A stretch of 64,000 nt of DNA from Endozoicomonas sp965208385 (GTDB taxonomy: Bacteria; Pseudomonadota; Gammaproteobacteria; Pseudomonadales; Endozoicomonadaceae), in the NCBI GenBank assembly GCA_965208385.1, contig CBDBOO010000050.1, forward strand, positions 62,001 through 126,000, read 5' to 3'. Below the pieces are notes generated by a model. That model did not search any database, had not been told where the DNA came from, and saw only the letters and a program-made list of their open reading frames with translations. Both the position numbers and the translations under genes were made by a program. Each line of letters begins with the position of its first letter. Position 1 is the stretch's first letter. Below, in pieces: positions 17,644 through 26,632 of the stretch.

Positions 17644-19107
17644 TCAGATACTGACTAAGCTGTTGAGTACCCTAAGCAGCTCTCTGACTTCCTGTATCAC
17701 CTTACTGGAAGGGAACCGCTTATCAAGAAACATCAGTAACTGCAGGGCTTTTTTATCATCACCCAGGCTTTCACTGAAAATTTTCGCTGCCAGTAAGTAC
17801 GCTTCCGGAATCCCGCGATACTTTGGAAATAGTTTATGCATGTTATGCAATAAACGAATAGCCTGTCGATGCTGCCCTTTACCATGCAATGCCAGCGCCA
17901 GACGATAACGATCATCGGGTTCATCCGGAAAATAGCCCGGTAGTCTTTTTTGAACGGCAAGATAGGCATCCGCGGCATCATACTCTTTACCAATGATCAT
18001 CAGCCGCCGTATATATTTTTGCGTAAAGAAAAGAAGACTGGATTCCTTACCAATTAAAATCAAAAGCTGATGATATCGACGGTACAAATCCGGGCTTTCC
18101 AATTTTTGACCCAGCGCACCCTGAATACACTTTAGCGCTTCAGCTTCCCGCCCCTCTCTGAACAATACATGACTATCTGATAGCGCCTTTCTGGTAAGGT
18201 ACTCCTCTCTGCTGATATCCAATTCAAGCTCAGGCTCCATATCAGCGCTGTACCCAAGAGCTTCCTGGTATTGAAACAGGCAATACCCCATCATTGAGCA
18301 CATAACAAAAGAAAAATAACCGGTAATAAACAAATACGCCCCCATAAACAAAGGACTGGGACCTGTGATTTCAGGGTTCAGCATTTCCGCACCGCTTAAA
18401 TCACCGGCGATCTCCTGCCCACTGAGAAAATACCCGGGTGCACCATAGAGAATAATCAGAAACAAATAGAGAAGAAGATAAGGCCAGCCTATGGAGACCA
18501 TGACAAATGCCAGCCGAATAGGGTTTACCGCTGAAAACACTGATTGTTCTCGAGCCAAAATCATCATTGATGCAGGTAAAGCCAGGAGAAAAAAACCTAA
18601 CGCACTGAAGAAAATAATTCCTGAATTCAGTTTTGCTATAAAGTACAGCGCCAGTCCCATCAGGAAAAAAATGGCAAGCTGCTTAAAGAAGAGACCAAAA
18701 CCTTCACCTGAAAAACCTTCACTCAGCGTGGGAGGACGCCACTCCCCCTCACTCACCAGATCTATTATCTGCAATGAATACTTGGTCAACGCACAAATGA
18801 GAATGATAGCCACTGGCCAGAGTAACGGAAAAAGCGTCACAACAATATTCAGTAAAGAGCATACCAGTAAAAAACCCAGTGCAGATACGTTCAATGGGTA
18901 CAGGAAAAATTCATTAATTTTCAGCCAGAATGGCTTCGCTGTATTGGCAACACCCAGGTAAACCATTTCACTACTGCACAACACGCAGAAAGGATCCTGT
19001 TCTTCTGGTGCACTTGGCACACAACATTCACCGAATTCTTTCTCGCAACGCTCACATCGCCAAAGAGCTGGCTTCTGATGATAATGACAATTCAGCACTT
19101 CTGACAT
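17644..19107 (-). CDS. Membrane protein with N-terminal B-box-like zinc finger and C-terminal TPR-like repeats
   Basis: 487 residues from the ATG at 19107; an in-frame TTG 39 bases upstream is less likely. The N terminus has a Cys/His cluster (CHYHQKPALWRCERCEKEF, then CCVP and CVLC) resembling a B-box-type zinc finger. About six hydrophobic segments follow (roughly 60-300), then an alpha-helical tail with TPR-like helices (ALSDSHVLFREGREAEALKC, then LALHGKGQHRQAIRLLH). I do not recognise a named family for the whole protein; similar zinc-finger, membrane and TPR architectures are annotated as hypothetical. The convergent rhomboid protease next to it makes a functional link worth testing, but none is shown by sequence. 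Confidence 0.6.
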   Translation of the reverse strand: MSEVLNCHYHQKPALWRCERCEKEFGECCVPSAPEEQDPFCVLCSSEMVYLGVANTAKPFWLKINEFFLYPLNVSALGFLLVCSLLNIVVTLFPLLWPVAIILICALTKYSLQIIDLVSEGEWRPPTLSEGFSGEGFGLFFKQLAIFFLMGLALYFIAKLNSGIIFFSALGFFLLALPASMMILAREQSVFSAVNPIRLAFVMVSIGWPYLLLYLFLIILYGAPGYFLSGQEIAGDLSGAEMLNPEITGPSPLFMGAYLFITGYFSFVMCSMMGYCLFQYQEALGYSADMEPELELDISREEYLTRKALSDSHVLFREGREAEALKCIQGALGQKLESPDLYRRYHQLLILIGKESSLLFFTQKYIRRLMIIGKEYDAADAYLAVQKRLPGYFPDEPDDRYRLALALHGKGQHRQAIRLLHNMHKLFPKYRGIPEAYLLAAKIFSESLGDDKKALQLLMFLDKRFPSSKVIQEVRELLRVLNSLVSI

Positions 19108-19383
19108 TATTATAATTTCCCAATTTCTAAATGTACTCACCTCCAATGTGAGTAAATATTACAACTAAAAAGAGTCATCAGCGCTCATTAAACATTGGTC
19201 TCGCCATTTAGACAAGGAACCAAAGCTCATTTTTTGCGCAAAATACGACAATAATTTATTTTTAAATAAAGAAACCATGGTTATACAATACTTTTCACAA
19301 ACAACCAGATACAACATGAAATACCCGGTCGAATACATTTGAGAAACAGTAACCCCATTCAGTAGCCACGACCCTTGCCCCAT

Positions 19384-19415
19384 AAAAAAACGGGCAGCCC
19401 AGGCCGCCCGTTTTT
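19384..19415 (-). terminator. Terminator after pnp (bidirectional shape)
   Basis: Arms 19386-19395 (AAAAACGGGC) and 19406-19415 (GCCCGTTTTT) pair perfectly, with A and T tracts on both sides, so it can work on either strand. It lies about 70 bases beyond the minus-strand pnp stop and ends the long nusA-infB-pnp unit. Confidence 0.85.
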
Positions 19416-19441
19416 ACTCTAAAATCCTTTCGCCTTTTCAG

Positions 19442-19477
19442 ACTACAGATATAACTACAGATATAACTACAGATATA
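19442..19477. repeat. 12-bp tandem repeat, three identical units after the pnp stop
   Basis: ACTACAGATATA occurs at 19442-19453, 19454-19465 and 19466-19477 without change. It begins five bases beyond the pnp stop codon at 19483, between it and the terminator. Confidence 0.95.
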
Positions 19478-19482
19478 AAGAG

Positions 19483-21603
19483 TTACTCAGTCTCGCCTGC
19501 TGCCTGCTGCTCTTTTACACGAGCAACTTCCTTCAGACTCAACTTGATACGACCACGATTGTCCAGATCAAGAACGACAACGTCCAGTTCCTGACCCATC
19601 TTGACATAGTCGGCTACATTTTCTACTCGATGGTCTGCAATCTGAGAAATATGCACCAGACCATCCTGACCTGGAAGGATATTAACAAAGGCTCCGAACT
19701 CAACAATTCGCGTTACAGTGCCCTGGTAAATTTTACCAATTTCAGCTTCAGCAGTAATGCCATAGACACGATCGTAGGCGGCCTGACAGGCTTCATTGTT
19801 TTCTGCAAAGATCTTAACCGTACCATCATCAGCAATATCAACAGAGGCACCTGTATCATCACAAATGGAACGAATAGTTGCGCCACCCTTACCGATAACA
19901 TCACGAATCTTGTCAGTATCAATCTTCAATGACATAGTCATTGGTGCGTTTGGAGAAAGTTCTGTACGTGATGCTTCAAGAACTTTATTCATCTCACCCA
20001 GAATATGCATACGAGCATGAAGCGCCTGCTCCAGGGCAACATCCATAATCTCTTCAGTAATACCGGCAATCTTGATATCCATCTGCAGCGCAGTAATACC
20101 TTCTGCAGTTCCGGCTACCTTGAAATCCATATCGCCAAGATGATCTTCATCACCCAGAATATCAGTCAGAACGGCAAATTTTTCACCTTCCTTAACCAAC
20201 CCCATTGCAATACCCGCTACCGGTGCTTTAAGGGGAACACCCGCATCCATCAGAGATAATGAAGAACCACAAACAGAAGCCATTGAGCTTGATCCATTGG
20301 ATTCTGTAATCTCGGATACCACACGAATGGTGTATGGGAATTCTTCAGCGTTCGGCAGAACAGCCTGTATACCACGACGGGCAAGACGACCATGACCAAT
20401 CTCACGACGTCCCGGAGGTCCCATACGACCACACTCACCTACAGAGTAGGATGGGAAGTTGTAATGCAGCATGAACGGATCGCGACTTTCGCCTTCCAGA
20501 GAATCAATAAACTGCGCATCACGGGCTGTACCCAATGTCGTTGTGACAATGGCCTGAGTTTCGCCACGGGTAAACAACGCAGAACCGTGGGTCTTTTTCA
20601 GCATACCCACTTCTACATTAATAGGGCGAACCGTTTTCGCATCACGGCCGTCAATACGTGGCTGACCATTAATGATACTGCCACGAACTACTGATTTTTC
20701 CAGCTTACTGATAGCTGTTGATACATCATCAGAAGAGAATTTCCCTTCCTCATCGCCCACCAGAGCTTCTTCAGCTTCAGCACGAAGAGCAGACAGTGCA
20801 TTATTCCGCTCCTGCTTGATAGTTACCTGATAAGCGTCACGAATTTTCTGTTCAAAAGAAGCAGTCACCGCTTCCTTTACAACAGTATTTTCTTCATCCA
20901 GCTTCCATTCCCAGGCAGGCGTCGCCACTTCAGCAGCAAATTCACCAATAGCCGTAACAGCAGTTTGATATTCCTGATGAGCAAAAAGGATCGCACCCAG
21001 CATCTCATCTTCAGTTAATTCCTGAGCTTCGGATTCAACCATCAGCACCGCTTCACTGGTGCCGGCTACAATCATATCCAGCTCTGACTCTTTCAGCTTT
21101 TCGAATGAAGGGTTCAGGATATAGCCATCGTCTTCAGTAAAACCGACACGGCTGGCACCAATTGGGCCGGCAAATGGAATACCGGAAATTGACAGAGCTG
21201 CAGAGGTAGCAATCATGCCCAGAATGTCGGAATCGTTCTGCTTGTCTACGGACATAACAGTAATTACAACCTGAACTTCATTCATATAGCCCTTTGGAAA
21301 CAAAGGACGAATAGGACGATCGATCAGACGAGACGTCAGGGTTTCTTTATCACTGGCCTTACCTTCACGCTTCAGGTATCCGCCAGGAATTTTTCCTGCG
21401 GCATACACTTTTTCCTGATAATGAACAGACAGCGGGAAGAAATCCTGCCCAGGACGGGCTTTTTTAGAACCAACAACGGCCGCCAGAACCTGAATATCAC
21501 CCATTGTTGCCAGTACAGCACCTGAAGCCTGACGGGCAATACGACCGGTTTCCAGAGTAACCGTCTGGCCACCCAGCTGGAATGTTTTTGTTACTTGAGT
21601 CAC
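19483..21603 (-). CDS. pnp: Polynucleotide phosphorylase
   Basis: 706 residues, usual length. This 3'-5' exoribonuclease of the degradosome degrades RNA by phosphorolysis. Two RNase PH-like halves are separated by a helical domain; the second contains GRREIGHGRLARRG. It is followed by the KH domain (KIRDVIGKGGATIRSI, about 560) and the S1 domain (GKIYQGTVTRIVEFGAFVN, about 622-640). It follows rpsO on the same strand, as in E. coli. The 318-base leader has dyads resembling the RNase III-processed pnp leader, the basis of its known autoregulation in E. coli. Confidence 0.98.
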   Translation of the reverse strand: MTQVTKTFQLGGQTVTLETGRIARQASGAVLATMGDIQVLAAVVGSKKARPGQDFFPLSVHYQEKVYAAGKIPGGYLKREGKASDKETLTSRLIDRPIRPLFPKGYMNEVQVVITVMSVDKQNDSDILGMIATSAALSISGIPFAGPIGASRVGFTEDDGYILNPSFEKLKESELDMIVAGTSEAVLMVESEAQELTEDEMLGAILFAHQEYQTAVTAIGEFAAEVATPAWEWKLDEENTVVKEAVTASFEQKIRDAYQVTIKQERNNALSALRAEAEEALVGDEEGKFSSDDVSTAISKLEKSVVRGSIINGQPRIDGRDAKTVRPINVEVGMLKKTHGSALFTRGETQAIVTTTLGTARDAQFIDSLEGESRDPFMLHYNFPSYSVGECGRMGPPGRREIGHGRLARRGIQAVLPNAEEFPYTIRVVSEITESNGSSSMASVCGSSLSLMDAGVPLKAPVAGIAMGLVKEGEKFAVLTDILGDEDHLGDMDFKVAGTAEGITALQMDIKIAGITEEIMDVALEQALHARMHILGEMNKVLEASRTELSPNAPMTMSLKIDTDKIRDVIGKGGATIRSICDDTGASVDIADDGTVKIFAENNEACQAAYDRVYGITAEAEIGKIYQGTVTRIVEFGAFVNILPGQDGLVHISQIADHRVENVADYVKMGQELDVVVLDLDNRGRIKLSLKEVARVKEQQAAGETE

Positions 21604-21664
21604 GTTATATTCCTAAATTAATTAACATAAACCCAGTCCGCATTCTCACCGCCACAGAGATGGA

Positions 21665-21721
21665 TGCAATCCGCAAGCCTCACCGGACTCTATAGTCCTT
21701 TCATAAGATTTGTGGATTGCA
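21665..21721 (-). promoter_or_regulatory. pnp leader stem-loop, probable RNase III / PNPase autoregulatory site
   Basis: Long-range pairing of GCAATCCGCA (from 21666) with TGTGGATTGC (to 21720), 9 of 10 pairs, encloses a second perfect hairpin GGACT-CTAT-AGTCC near 21685-21698. It lies 60-120 bases before the pnp ATG on the minus strand. A double-stranded pnp leader cut by RNase III is established for E. coli; equivalence here is inferred from position and shape. Confidence 0.5.
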
Positions 21722-21824
21722 CCCCGTGCTGACAGTCCGCAGACGAGGATTCTGAAACATTAGAAAATACTATTTCTTTATAATGTTTCAATCGGGTCGA
21801 CGTTCAATACCGACCTTCCTATAG

Positions 21825-21867
21825 CAAAACACCGCCAGCCACAGTAAATGCGACTCGCGGTGCTTTG
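21825..21867 (-). terminator. rpsO 3' stem-loop / partial terminator
   Basis: Arms CAAAACACCGC (21825-21835) and GCGGTGCTTTG (21857-21867) pair with one mismatch, and on the minus strand the transcript runs into a short U-containing stretch. It lies about 55 bases beyond the rpsO stop, in the place of the E. coli rpsO attenuator before pnp. Confidence 0.55.
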
Positions 21868-21920
21868 ACTGCAGGAAGCAATGCCAAAACACCACTTCCT
21901 GTTTTATTCGTAATGATTGA

Positions 21921-22190
21921 TCAGCGACGCAGACCCAAGCGAGTGATCAATGAACGATAACGCTCACCATCTTTACGCTTCAGATAGTCAAGCAGGCTAC
22001 GACGCTGGTTAACCATGCGAATCAGACCACGACGAGAGTGGTGATCTTTATGGTTCGCCTTGAAGTGCCCCTGCAGGCCTTCAATGTTAGCGGTCAGCAG
22101 AGCTACCTGAACTTCAGGGGAACCACTATCATCTTCAGTACGACCAAATTCGCTGACAATTTCAGCTTTCTTTTCAACAGTCAAAGCCAT
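21921..22190 (-). CDS. rpsO: 30S ribosomal protein S15
   Basis: 89 residues, usual length. It binds the central domain of 16S rRNA and bridges to the 50S subunit. Family features: MALTVEKKAEIVSEFGR, GSPEVQVALLTANIEGLQGH, KDHHSRRGLIRMVNQRRSLL and the end RYRSLITRLGLRR. Its minus-strand position is between truB and pnp, as in E. coli; S15 autoregulation through a leader structure is known there and was not resolved here. Confidence 0.98.
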   Translation of the reverse strand: MALTVEKKAEIVSEFGRTEDDSGSPEVQVALLTANIEGLQGHFKANHKDHHSRRGLIRMVNQRRSLLDYLKRKDGERYRSLITRLGLRR

Positions 22191-22319
22191 TGTTATATCT
22201 CCAGATAATATGCATTACTACAACCGGCGTGACCGTGCATATTTACAGCCAGCCATGAAACAAGCGCAGTATTCTACCATTGTCCGCCGAAGGCGTCCAA
22301 ATTAGTTATATCTCTGACT

Positions 22320-23396
22320 TCAGTCCTTGATCAGACGCTTTGGCGCCACAAGTCCGTCATCCGTTATCTCGCCAACACCCAGGAATTTCATGACACCATC
22401 AGATTCCTCAGTGGTACCATAGATCCTTACCTGTCCACTGGTGGGCGCCTGCGGAACCTGAACCGGGTTACCCCGACTGATATAGAAACTACTGGACTCT
22501 CCCAGCTTGACCTGAGGCCAGTCACTGACAGCGCTGTCCAAAGGCAGCAACAATTCATCAAGACCTTTGTCACCTGCCTTATTGCGAATTTTTGCTAACT
22601 CTCTAAGACGTGCCAGATCATCTTCTTCAAGATTTTCCCGGCCAATTTCATCCGCCTGAGAAGTCAGCTCAGCGAATTCAGCACACTCTATATCATTGAG
22701 AACTGAACCTCTACCCTGATCCCGAATACGCTCCAGCTCTTCCAGTGTATAAGATTGGAATTCTGTATAAGGACCCGCTTTCAATCGTCTTAGTGCAGCC
22801 ACATGACCAAGGCAGCCCAGGGCAATACCGATATCTTCGATCAGTGTCCGAATATATGTTCCTTTGCTGCACTCCACCTCAAACACACATTCATCGCCAT
22901 CAAAATCCAGAAGATCCAGACGATAAATGGAAATACCACGGGAAGGCCTGTCTATTTCGATACCCTCGCGAGCATACTCATACAAGGGCTTGCCATTGTG
23001 CTTAAGTGCAGAATACATACTCGGCACCTGTTCAATCTTACCCCGAAACTGATCTAAAATCCCCTCTACATCACCACGGGTTACAGCAACTTTTCTTTCC
23101 TCAACCACCTCACCTTCTCTGTCACCAGTGGTGGTTTGAACACCCATTTTCATGGTCGTCCGGTAAGATTTATCAGATTCAAGAAGATATTGTGAAAACT
23201 TGGTAGCCTCACCCAGGCAGATAGGTAATACCCCGGTAGCCAACGGATCAAGACTGCCTGTATGCCCCGCTTTGGAGGCATTAAAAATTCGTTTTACCTT
23301 TTGCAGAACCTCATTGGAAGAGGCACCGAATTCTTTGTCAACAACAACAATGCCATCAACCATGCGACCACGAGGCCGCCTGCTTCTTCTGGCCAT
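22320..23396 (-). CDS. truB: tRNA pseudouridine(55) synthase TruB, with an internal insertion
   Basis: 358 residues against about 314 in E. coli. It makes pseudouridine 55 in the T-loop. The catalytic aspartate is in HTGSLDPLATGVLPI (about 42-56), with the KVRF-like substrate motif replaced by DKSYRTTMKMGVQTTTGD and the Tyr motif PSMYSALKHNGKPLYEYAR. The C-terminal PUA-like domain shows NPVQVPQAP and VRIYG. The additional length is an acidic, Glu/Arg-rich helical insert (about 238-285) between the catalytic domain and the C-terminal domain, absent from the usual family pattern. The gene sits between rbfA and rpsO. Confidence 0.95.
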   Translation of the reverse strand: MARRSRRPRGRMVDGIVVVDKEFGASSNEVLQKVKRIFNASKAGHTGSLDPLATGVLPICLGEATKFSQYLLESDKSYRTTMKMGVQTTTGDREGEVVEERKVAVTRGDVEGILDQFRGKIEQVPSMYSALKHNGKPLYEYAREGIEIDRPSRGISIYRLDLLDFDGDECVFEVECSKGTYIRTLIEDIGIALGCLGHVAALRRLKAGPYTEFQSYTLEELERIRDQGRGSVLNDIECAEFAELTSQADEIGRENLEEDDLARLRELAKIRNKAGDKGLDELLLPLDSAVSDWPQVKLGESSSFYISRGNPVQVPQAPTSGQVRIYGTTEESDGVMKFLGVGEITDDGLVAPKRLIKD

Positions 23397-23398
23397 GA

Positions 23399-23782
23399 TT
23401 ACTCCTCGGAACCGTTGTTTCCGCTGTTCTTGCCAACCGCTTCATCAATGAGAGATGACAGGAATGCCCCCCTGCGAAGACTATTATCAAAATGGAAACG
23501 AAGCTGCGGGGTAAAACGGAGCTTGATGGTTCGAGCCAGCTGGCTGCGTAGAAAACCTGCAGCTTTGTTTAAAACCTGCATGGACTCATCGATTTTTTCC
23601 TGCTCTTCAAGCCCCAGAAACGAGACATAAACATTAGCTACCGACAAATCACGACTTACATCGACATGACTTACTGTAACCATCCCCATGCGGGGATCTT
23701 TCATTTCCAGCTGAATAAGCTCGGCCAGCTCACGCTGAAGCTGGTCGGCCACTCGCTGGGTACGACTGTATTCTTTAGCCAT
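23399..23782 (-). CDS. rbfA: 30S ribosome-binding factor A
   Basis: 127 residues. A KH-like cold-shock assembly factor that helps mature the 5' end of 16S rRNA. Family features: MAKEYSRTQRVADQLQRELA, LIQLEMKDPRMGMVTVSHVD, LSVANVYVSFLG and LRFTPQLRFHFDNSL. It is two bases from truB and about 110 bases after infB, with a GC-rich hairpin in that gap. Confidence 0.97.
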   Translation of the reverse strand: MAKEYSRTQRVADQLQRELAELIQLEMKDPRMGMVTVSHVDVSRDLSVANVYVSFLGLEEQEKIDESMQVLNKAAGFLRSQLARTIKLRFTPQLRFHFDNSLRRGAFLSSLIDEAVGKNSGNNGSEE

Positions 23783-23841
23783 TGGAATGATCTGTTCCGT
23801 AAAGATGAGCTACCCGGGAATCGGATAATCTCAATATCAGA

Positions 23842-23866
23842 AAGCCCGCGGCATGACCGCGGGCTT
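23842..23866 (-). terminator. GC-rich intraoperonic hairpin between infB and rbfA
   Basis: Perfect 10-bp arms AAGCCCGCGG (23842-23851) and CCGCGGGCTT (23857-23866) with a 5-base loop. On the minus strand only a short pyrimidine stretch follows, so full termination is doubtful; it may attenuate or mark an RNA-processing point after infB. Confidence 0.55.
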
Positions 23867-23894
23867 CTTTATCATCTGCTCAAATCCAGATGGA

Positions 23895-26606
23895 TCAGAG
23901 TGTACGCTGGACTTCTATAGTCTTGTACACTTCAATCTTGTCACCAGGCTTAACATCGTTGTAGCCCTTAACAGCAATACCACATTCGACACCATTACGA
24001 ACTTCAGTAACGTCATCTTTGTAGCGGCGCAGGGATTCCAACTCGCCCTCGTAAATTACAACATTCTCACGTAGAACGCGGATTCGATCATTACGATAGA
24101 TCGTACCTTCGATGACCATGGAGCCAGCTACAGCGCCAAACTTCGGAGAACGGAAGATATCGCGCACTTCTGCGACACCAACAATCTGCTCACGGGTATC
24201 CGATCCCAGCATACCACCCAGCGCTTTCTTCACATCATCAATGATGTCATAGATAACACTGTAGTAACGCAGATCAACCTCTTCAGATTCAATCACTTTA
24301 CGGGCAGCAGCATCAGCTCGAACGTTGAAACCAATCACAACAGCATTGGAAGCAAGAGCAAGATTAGCATCGGTTTCGGTAATACCACCTACACCACTGG
24401 ATATAACCTTAACCTCAACCTCATCGTTACCCTGTTCCTGAAGTGATGATGTCAGAGCTTCCAAAGAACCACGAACGTCCGCTTTCAGAACGATGTTCAG
24501 TTTCTTCTTCTCTTCAGTACCCATCTTGGAGAATACATTCTCAAGCTTGGATGCCTGCTGACGAGCCAGCTTCACTTCGCGGAACTTACCCTGACGGAAC
24601 AGTGCAATTTCACGGGCCTTACGTTCATCACGCACAACCAGCATGTCATCACCCGCGCCCGGTGTACCATCCAGACCGAGAATTTCTACAGGAATGGAAG
24701 GACCGGCAGATTTGATCGGCTTGCCGTTTTCATCCAGCATCGCACGAACCCGGCCATACTGTTGTCCTACCAGAATGTTATCACCCTGATTCAGCTCACC
24801 ACCCTGTACCAGAACGGTAGCCACAGGACCGCGACCCTTATCAAGACGGGATTCAACAACAACCCCTCGGGCAGGACCTTCATTAGGCGCAGTCAACTCA
24901 AGCACTTCCGCCTGCAGAACAACCGCTTCCAGAAGCTCTTCAACACCCTCCCCCGTCAAAGCGGAGACCGGCATAAACTGGGTATCACCACCCCATTCTT
25001 CAGGAATGACATCCCGAGCAGCCAGTTCGTTTTTGACGCGATCCGGATCCGCATCTTCCTTGTCCATCTTGTTCACAGCAACAACCACTGGCACGCCAGC
25101 CGCTTTCGCATGCTGAACAGCTTCTTCGGTTTGAGGCATAACGCCATCGTCTGCTGCCACAACAAGGATGACAATATCAGTTGCTTTGGCACCACGAGCA
25201 CGCATTGCAGTGAAGGCAGCGTGACCCGGAGTATCCAGGAAAGACACCATGCCGCGATCAGTTTCTACGTGATAAGCACCGATATGCTGGGTAATACCAC
25301 CTGCCTCACCGGCTTGAACCCGACTCTTGCGAATGTAATCCAACAGCGATGTTTTACCATGATCCACATGACCCATTACGGTAACAACAGGAGCGCGTGG
25401 CTTTTCTTCAAACTCGGACTCAACCTGCTGATCATCGGCCAGAGTATCTTCAATAGCGTCCGCTTTGGTCAGCTTGAACTTGTGGCCCATCTCCTCAACC
25501 ACAATGGTCGCTGTATCCTGATCAATGACCTGGTTGATCGTTACCATAGAGCCCATCTTAAACATGGCCTTGATAACATCTGCTGCCTTAACTGCCATTT
25601 TATTAGCCAGTTCAGCAACAGTAATCGTTTCCGGTATGGAAACCTCATGAATCACCGGAGCCGTTGGCTTGGTGAATCCGTGAGCTGCCATGGATTCAGG
25701 TGTAATCGTTCTGGACTGACGTCTGCCACCACGGCGATCATCTCTGCGCCCATCACCGCGACCACCACCACGACGGTCACCGGTTCGACGTGAACGGTCA
25801 TCACCATCACGACGATCCTTACTCTTAGCACGCTTGTTTCTGCTTTTGCGATCATCCGCTCCTGGAGGAGGCGGTGGCGCATCACCAAACGAAGGCGCTG
25901 CACCAGGTCTTGGCGCACCCTCACGACGAGGCGGACGACTACTACTACCAGCAGCAGCACCATCACGACGAGGCGGACGGTCACCAGTAGCACCATCACG
26001 ACGCGGCGGACGATCACCAGTAGCACCATCACGACGCGGCGGACGGTCACCAGTAGCACCATCACGACGAGGCGGACGGTCACCAGCAGCACCATCACGA
26101 CGAGGCGGACGGTCACCAGTAGCACCATCACGACGAGGCGGACGGTCACCAGTAGCACCATCACGACGAGGCGGACGGTCACCAGTAGCACCATCACGAC
26201 GAGGCGGACGGTCACCAGTAGCACCATCACGACGAGGGCGGTTATCCCCCTGCTCACCAGATTTTGCATCAGCACTTTTCTGCTGCTGGTCATCTGCGCC
26301 GTCACGCTTAACATAAGTGCGTTTCTTACGCACTTCAACATTGACTACTTTGTTCTTACCAGAACTGCCAGACACTTTCATTTTGCTGACAGTGGTACGC
26401 TTAAGCGTAATCTTGCTTGGCTCAGATCCGGTACCGGCATCACCATGAGCCTGTTTCAGATAAGAAAGCAACTGTTGCTTTTCCGAGTCGGATACAGACT
26501 CTTTGCCGCTGGTTTTTGACACACCGGCATCTTTCATCTGCTGCAACAAACGCTCGACTGGAGCGCCGACCACTGCCGCGAGTTGTTCTACGGTTACTTC
26601 TGCCAT
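23895..26606 (-). CDS. infB: Translation initiation factor IF-2, with tandem-repeat linker
   Basis: 903 residues from the ATG at 26606, which has AGGAG eight bases before it; the in-frame GTG two codons upstream is less likely. IF-2 places fMet-tRNA on the 30S subunit and uses GTP at subunit joining. The N-terminal domain MAEVTVEQLAAVVGAPVERL is followed by a long Arg/Gly/Asp-rich linker that contains about nine 11-residue repeats (consensus GDRPPRRDGAT, near residues 122-220). The G domain begins at VVTVMGHVDHGKTSLLDYIR and the C-terminal fMet-binding domain closes the protein. Internal starts giving shorter forms, known in E. coli, were not assigned. Confidence 0.97.
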   Translation of the reverse strand: MAEVTVEQLAAVVGAPVERLLQQMKDAGVSKTSGKESVSDSEKQQLLSYLKQAHGDAGTGSEPSKITLKRTTVSKMKVSGSSGKNKVVNVEVRKKRTYVKRDGADDQQQKSADAKSGEQGDNRPRRDGATGDRPPRRDGATGDRPPRRDGATGDRPPRRDGATGDRPPRRDGAAGDRPPRRDGATGDRPPRRDGATGDRPPRRDGATGDRPPRRDGAAAGSSSRPPRREGAPRPGAAPSFGDAPPPPPGADDRKSRNKRAKSKDRRDGDDRSRRTGDRRGGGRGDGRRDDRRGGRRQSRTITPESMAAHGFTKPTAPVIHEVSIPETITVAELANKMAVKAADVIKAMFKMGSMVTINQVIDQDTATIVVEEMGHKFKLTKADAIEDTLADDQQVESEFEEKPRAPVVTVMGHVDHGKTSLLDYIRKSRVQAGEAGGITQHIGAYHVETDRGMVSFLDTPGHAAFTAMRARGAKATDIVILVVAADDGVMPQTEEAVQHAKAAGVPVVVAVNKMDKEDADPDRVKNELAARDVIPEEWGGDTQFMPVSALTGEGVEELLEAVVLQAEVLELTAPNEGPARGVVVESRLDKGRGPVATVLVQGGELNQGDNILVGQQYGRVRAMLDENGKPIKSAGPSIPVEILGLDGTPGAGDDMLVVRDERKAREIALFRQGKFREVKLARQQASKLENVFSKMGTEEKKKLNIVLKADVRGSLEALTSSLQEQGNDEVEVKVISSGVGGITETDANLALASNAVVIGFNVRADAAARKVIESEEVDLRYYSVIYDIIDDVKKALGGMLGSDTREQIVGVAEVRDIFRSPKFGAVAGSMVIEGTIYRNDRIRVLRENVVIYEGELESLRRYKDDVTEVRNGVECGIAVKGYNDVKPGDKIEVYKTIEVQRTL
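25960..26241. repeat. 33-bp in-frame minisatellite in the infB linker
   Basis: Seven complete 33-bp units from 25981 to 26211, with partial or decayed units at both ends, encode GDRPPRRDGAT/A on the minus strand. Neighbouring units differ by only one or a few bases (for example GAGGCGG against GCGGCGG, and AGTAGC against AGCAGC), a sign of recent expansion. The array keeps all other frames largely open, producing long false antisense ORFs. Confidence 0.95.
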
Positions 26607-26632
26607 TAACACTTCTCCTCTCAGTGGCCCGC

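Noticed and set aside
24762..25793. 343-codon plus-strand ORF opposite infB
   Set aside because: Its translation has no recognisable domain and mirrors conserved IF-2 codons on the other strand.
25652..26341. Long antisense and alternative-frame ORFs over the infB repeats (for example 25834-26316 on plus)
   Set aside because: The 33-bp units are in frame on all three codon phases and lack stops, so open frames are expected by composition; infB fully explains the locus.
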